Made by a program: the position numbers and the translations under genes. Positions 7,428-9,744 of a stretch of 9,744 bases of DNA are shown here, piece after piece. This stretch comes from Candidatus Homeothermus arabinoxylanisolvens (GTDB lineage: Bacteria; Bacteroidota; Bacteroidia; Bacteroidales; Muribaculaceae), in the NCBI GenBank assembly GCA_001689405.1, contig LUJO01000008.1:1-9744 (forward strand), in the 5' to 3' direction. The first letter of the stretch is position 1, and each line of letters begins with the position of its first letter. The notes beneath the pieces were generated by a model. That model did no database searches and had not been told where the DNA came from. It saw nothing but the letters and a program-made list of their open reading frames with translations.

Positions 7428-7460
7428 CAAATATACGGATAAGTCGAGTGCAAAAACAAA
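7428..7460 (-). promoter_or_regulatory. Second copy of the repeated promoter
   Basis: The same elements occur in repeat unit 2: TTTG at 7460-7457 and TATATTTG at 7435-7428. The -33 and -7 sequences are unchanged although the unit carries two substitutions between them and beside them, so it could still work as an upstream start or as a binding site. Confidence 0.45.
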
Positions 7461-7500
7461 TTTATTTGGTTTTGCCGAGCGAAAGTATATAAGACGAAGT

Positions 7501-7533
7501 CAAATATACGGATAAGTCGAGAGCAAAAGCAAA
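7501..7533 (-). promoter_or_regulatory. Third copy of the repeated promoter
   Basis: Repeat unit 3 keeps TTTG at 7533-7530 and TATATTTG at 7508-7501. The unit ends 15 bases farther upstream, so any sequence needed beyond 7548 differs from the other two copies. Confidence 0.42.
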
Positions 7534-7640
7534 TTTATTTGATTTTGCATTTTAACATATTGTGCATTTCCGCATTAACTAACATTAAATCGCGGATTAA
7601 TCTCCACATTTTCAATCGGTTGCAACGAAAACAAACTGTT

Positions 7641-7669
7641 AATGCCCGATTATACATAAAAAGGGCATT
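7641..7669. promoter_or_regulatory. Inverted repeat AATGCCC-N15-GGGCATT, candidate operator
   Basis: Two perfect 7-bp arms (7641-7647 and 7663-7669) sit just upstream of the -7 element at 7679 and cover the place where a -33 element would be. A protein bound there would block or replace contact with the -33 region. As RNA it would be a 7-bp stem with a 15-base loop, but it lies upstream of the predicted transcript start, so a DNA site is the better reading. Confidence 0.4.
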
Positions 7670-7678
7670 TTGTCGTAT

Positions 7679-7686
7679 TATCTTTG
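7679..7686 (+). promoter_or_regulatory. -7 element of the DUF6291-like gene promoter
   Basis: TATCTTTG followed by C matches the Bacteroidetes -7 consensus TAnnTTTGC. Transcription should begin near 7693, about 28 bases before ATG 7721. No TTG or TTTG lies at the usual 19-21 base spacing, which may mean that an activator is required. Confidence 0.6.
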
Positions 7687-7720
7687 CCGAAAACAACCGT
7701 TAAACCAATAATCACATACA

Positions 7721-8173
7721 ATGAAACGTACACCCAAATTTGACAAAGCATGGAGCGAATCAATAGCCATGCTTCCCGTGGAACTTCAGCAACCCCTCAT
7801 CGAAGCCATAAAGGAGTATCAGACGTCAGGGACAGAACCGACTGACCTTGCCCCCATAGCGCAATGCGTGTTCAACCTCCTGAAACCGATTATCGACCGC
7901 CGCGCGAAGTCCGCATCCTATCAGCGCCGTCGCCGCGAGGCCGCGGCCGAAGTGCGCCGTGCTCCCGCCACCATCGAGGCCGGACGCCTCGTAAAACAGG
8001 ACCGCAAATACATCCGCCTCATCGCCAAACGTTACAATCTAATCCACCGCCACATAAAGTCGGAAATCGACCGTCTGTCGGCCACGTTGACCGCCAACGG
8101 CATAGACCGCATCCCCGTACCGCGCTACAAGGATTACCTCGAACAACACCTCTCCGCCGCAATAACCCTATGA
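7721..8173 (+). CDS. Small DUF6291-like protein
   Basis: Basic, largely helical protein of 150 residues. The first 65 (FDKAWSESIAMLPVELQQPL, then IEAIKEYQTSGTEP and VFNLLKPIIDRRAK) follow the pattern I associate with DUF6291-type proteins of Bacteroidales: an AWxExIxxLP opening, an (L)IxAIxEYQxxG helix and a FxxLKPxIDRR segment. A very basic stretch follows (SYQRRRREAAAEVRR), then a helical C-terminus (RKYIRLIAKRYNLIHRHIKS). Related domains occur beside phage or plasmid replication-type proteins, so nucleic-acid binding is possible, but the function is unknown. It has no same-strand gene partner here; a 10-codon frame overlaps its stop. The ATG fits the promoter spacing. The family assignment is from memory of the pattern only. 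Confidence 0.75.
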   Translation: MKRTPKFDKAWSESIAMLPVELQQPLIEAIKEYQTSGTEPTDLAPIAQCVFNLLKPIIDRRAKSASYQRRRREAAAEVRRAPATIEAGRLVKQDRKYIRLIAKRYNLIHRHIKSEIDRLSATLTANGIDRIPVPRYKDYLEQHLSAAITL

Positions 8174-8503
8174 GCGACAGCCATTTTACGGTAAACGAAT
8201 GATACAGCTGTACATCCCTATGTAACCTATCGTATTTTGATTACGATGAAGTTGGAGGCGTAAGGCAATGATTGCGAGTGGATAATCCTTATAGAAGAAT
8301 TGTGGACCACACTTCGCAGACCATGTGAACGCCCCGGTGTTGCGTTTACAGCTGTATCCTCCATATCTTTTTCCGACGGCTCTCTCGCCGTGACCGCAAG
8401 GTTGGATTGTGAATATAAATAGACCAAATCTGGGCTTCTTCGCAAGTCCAAGGGTTCGATTTAAGCATTCTTAAGCTTGTCTGGATGACATTCGAGACGG
8501 CTT
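8174..8503. other. Convergent intergenic region with several small palindromes
   Basis: These 330 bases separate two converging genes. A 74-codon minus-strand frame (8227-8451) exists, but it starts with TTG and its composition is not protein-like, so I do not call it. Structured elements are TACAGCTGTA at 8203-8212 and again at 8347-8356, TACAT-CCCT-ATGTA at 8211-8224, ATCGTA-N7-TACGAT at 8229-8247, and ACGGC-N6-GCCGT at 8376-8391. Some may end transcription of the flanking genes, though none has a clear T-tract. It may be the junction between the core locus and the accessory DNA to its right. Confidence 0.5.
8229..8247. terminator. Possible bidirectional weak terminator
   Basis: The stem ATCGTA/TACGAT has a 7-base loop and lies 56 bases after the stop of the DUF6291-like gene. 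The stem is short and AT-rich and no strong T-run follows, so the call is weak. Confidence 0.2.
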
Positions 8504-9472
8504 CTATCGAACGGCATCGATGACAACTTTGATGAGTCTTTTCATTGAATCCGCGATTTCATTCGGTCCGGGGATTGTCCGATATGACAAAACCGACAGT
8601 TCAGATTGATATACGGCTGCAATCTTGCTCCATGTCGAATCGAAGTCAACAATTAGAGGCGAAGACAGAACGGGAGCGTCCCGCCATTTCGGGGGACGGT
8701 CAAATTCCCTCTTGTCATGTTCGACAAGTTCAACGAGATTCTGTTTCAAATCCCCGGCAACATATTCGTTACATTCTTTATCACCGAGGAGAAAATGCAG
8801 ATCGTAGAAATGTCGTATCTTAGAGATTAGGCCTGCGGTCGGGTCATCTTCAAAGGAGAACCTCAAAAGTGATACCACTTTTTCACAGAGAGTACGCCTT
8901 TTGTCAAGCACATTCAAAACGAAGGGCTTCATGTCAAGGTCGGCAATCATATCGTTCAGACCTCGGCTCTCCATCATTTCGGTTATAAAGGGTTTGATCT
9001 CCCTTTTTTCGTATGGGTATGGATTACCGTAGGTGTTGATTTCTACAATAACCTGATTGCTCATTACATTGGACGTTCCTCTATTGATGCCATCTAAAAC
9101 TGACTTGTAAACATGATATGTCTTACGGAAGCGATTGTTCTTGACAGTATCGGGCTTCTCAACTTCATCCATACCTGTGGTGGATTCATGTCCTATCCTT
9201 GCCAAGAGCTTTTTCTGCTGGTTCTGGCTCAGACCCTCGCCCAATATGGCAAAGTCAACATCTGAGGAAAACCGTGCGATCAAGCCGTATGCCTTTGAAA
9301 GCGAGGTGCCACCCTTCCACACGGTCTTTTTCGCCGCAAGATTTCGCGACAGATTCTGTAATATTCGGCATATCCAGTAATCCTTCTCGACAAATTCGGG
9401 ATATATTTCAAGGTCTTGCGCTGTCAATTCTATTGCCTCTCGAAATGACCGCTTGTTTTCATGAAGTTTCAT
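8504..9472 (-). CDS. AbiEii/AbiGii-family nucleotidyltransferase toxin
   Basis: Protein of 322 residues of the DUF1814 nucleotidyltransferase group, toxin part of AbiE-type (type IV) toxin-antitoxin and abortive-infection systems. Characterised members transfer nucleotides to RNA targets such as the tRNA acceptor end and stop growth. Visible features: FVEKDYWICRIL (27-38), motif I KGGTSLSKAYGLIARFSSDVDFAI (53-76, in pieces: GGTSLSK, then D71 and D73 as metal-binding aspartates), the middle VIVEINTYG (141-149), and the later motif TLCEKVVSLLRFS (194-206) with K198, followed by IRHFYDLHFLL (219-229). Length and motif order are normal, so it looks intact. Its ATG overlaps the stop of the preceding small gene by ATGA, indicating translational coupling. 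The small gene is the likely antitoxin or partner. Confidence 0.92.
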   Translation of the reverse strand: MKLHENKRSFREAIELTAQDLEIYPEFVEKDYWICRILQNLSRNLAAKKTVWKGGTSLSKAYGLIARFSSDVDFAILGEGLSQNQQKKLLARIGHESTTGMDEVEKPDTVKNNRFRKTYHVYKSVLDGINRGTSNVMSNQVIVEINTYGNPYPYEKREIKPFITEMMESRGLNDMIADLDMKPFVLNVLDKRRTLCEKVVSLLRFSFEDDPTAGLISKIRHFYDLHFLLGDKECNEYVAGDLKQNLVELVEHDKREFDRPPKWRDAPVLSSPLIVDFDSTWSKIAAVYQSELSVLSYRTIPGPNEIADSMKRLIKVVIDAVR

Positions 9473-9744
9473 TCAATATTCCATTTTTCTTTGTTGAGTA
9501 ATTCAGTGGCAGTTCCCAGCCCTATTTTATATTTCGTTCCGGGATTAAGCGCGGTACGAAGAACCATGGTGTGGCTGCCATATCCCAAATCATCAAGAAT
9601 TGCTCCGAGAATGGCTTTTACACGGGGTTGGTATTTATCCGACAATCTGATGATTTTCTTAATTTCATCCTCCTGCAATTGTCCGATAGATGATTTTAGC
9701 GCCGCTATGGAACGGACAATCTCGGTATCCGGAATTTTCTTTAT
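9469..9744 (-). CDS. Partial small protein upstream of AbiEii toxin, candidate antitoxin
   Basis: The frame is open from its TGA at 9471-9469 to the window edge, giving 91 visible residues; the true start lies outside. An in-frame TTG at 9678 is not a convincing start because the upstream codons stay open and read sensibly (IPDTEIVRSIAALKSSIG). The C-terminal part contains QPRVKAILGAILDDLGYG and LRTALNPGTKYKIGL, a pattern I recall only loosely from small proteins encoded before AbiEii genes in Bacteroidetes. It does not resemble the classical AbiEi winged-helix antitoxin over the visible portion. The ATGA overlap with the toxin gene supports a paired function. Confidence 0.72.
   Translation of the reverse strand: MKKIPDTEIVRSIAALKSSIGQLQEDEIKKIIRLSDKYQPRVKAILGAILDDLGYGSHTMVLRTALNPGTKYKIGLGTATELLNKEKWNIE

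Larger units (their letters stand above)
7355..7548. repeat. Tandem repeat, 73-bp unit, 2.7 copies
   Basis: Units start at 7355, 7428 and 7501; the third stops at 7548 after 48 bases. Unit 2 differs from unit 1 at two positions (GAGTGC for GAGAGC, and AAAAAC for AAAAGC), and unit 3 differs at one (GATTTTG for GGTTTTG). Each unit contains a minus-strand promoter-like pair at its left end, the word TACGGAT, and a 26-bp near-palindrome at offsets 23-48. The period is close to seven turns of B-DNA, so equivalent sites lie on the same face of the helix. The repeat lies entirely between two divergent genes. Confidence 0.95.
7549..7720 (+). other. Upstream region of the DUF6291-like gene
   Basis: This AT-rich non-coding stretch between the tandem repeat and the plus-strand gene holds that gene's promoter and an operator-like inverted repeat, listed separately. 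I see no further gene or structured RNA in it. Confidence 0.5.

Noticed and set aside
7355..7548. Tandem repeats considered as a short CRISPR array
   Set aside because: The whole 73-bp period is repeated with only one to two changes, so there are no variable spacers, and no cas genes are nearby.
8227..8451. 74-codon minus-strand frame (begins MDLRRSPDL) in the convergent intergenic region
   Set aside because: It starts at TTG, has no ribosome binding site or promoter, overlaps several palindromes and has non-protein-like composition. Recurrence in other genomes would instead suggest a conserved non-coding element.
8420..8475. GGGTTCGATTT looks like a tRNA T-arm
   Set aside because: The flanking bases do not form the T stem, and no acceptor, D or anticodon stems are found on either strand.

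Overview
The window looks like chromosomal DNA of a Bacteroidales bacterium, most likely a gut Muribaculaceae- or Bacteroides-like lineage. The evidence is sigma-ABfr-type promoters (TAnnTTTG, with TTTG or TTG about 20 bases upstream), weak Shine-Dalgarno sequences, a TPR-containing NarL-type histidine kinase, and a small DUF6291-like gene. There are no rRNA or tRNA genes, no CRISPR array and no recognisable transposase.

Minus strand, 7222 down to 17: six genes point the same way. First comes a two-component pair: a membrane histidine kinase with periplasmic TPRs and a NarL/FixJ response regulator that has its own well-formed promoter. A 93-base gap follows, then a nearly gapless four-gene operon: a 55-residue membrane microprotein (too short for ordinary ORF calling), a cytoplasmic protein with three zinc ribbons, a four-helix membrane protein with an extracytoplasmic SH3-like domain and a split zinc ribbon in its tail, and an apparently active eukaryote-like Ser/Thr kinase with an unusual C-terminal repeat region. 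The gaps between these four genes are 3, 1 and 2 bases. This set is the best candidate for an undescribed system: an envelope sensor, zinc-ribbon adaptors and a kinase. The operon probably continues past base 1.

Centre, 7223-7720: a 498-base divergent intergenic region. It holds 2.7 copies of a 73-bp tandem repeat. Each copy carries a promoter facing the histidine kinase and a 26-bp near-palindrome. The repeats share the hexamer TACGGA with a perfect dyad at the response-regulator promoter, which suggests feedback control. A plus-strand promoter and an operator-like inverted repeat precede the small DUF6291-like gene.

Right end: after a 330-base non-coding stretch with several small palindromes lies a minus-strand AbiEii-family nucleotidyltransferase toxin gene. 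It overlaps by ATGA a small upstream gene that runs off the window, which is a typical type IV toxin-antitoxin or abortive-infection layout. The right side therefore looks like accessory DNA and the left side like a signalling locus.

Several nominal ORF starts are TTG codons that are probably wrong. In-frame ATGs a few codons downstream fit the gene spacing or promoter better, and those are used here.
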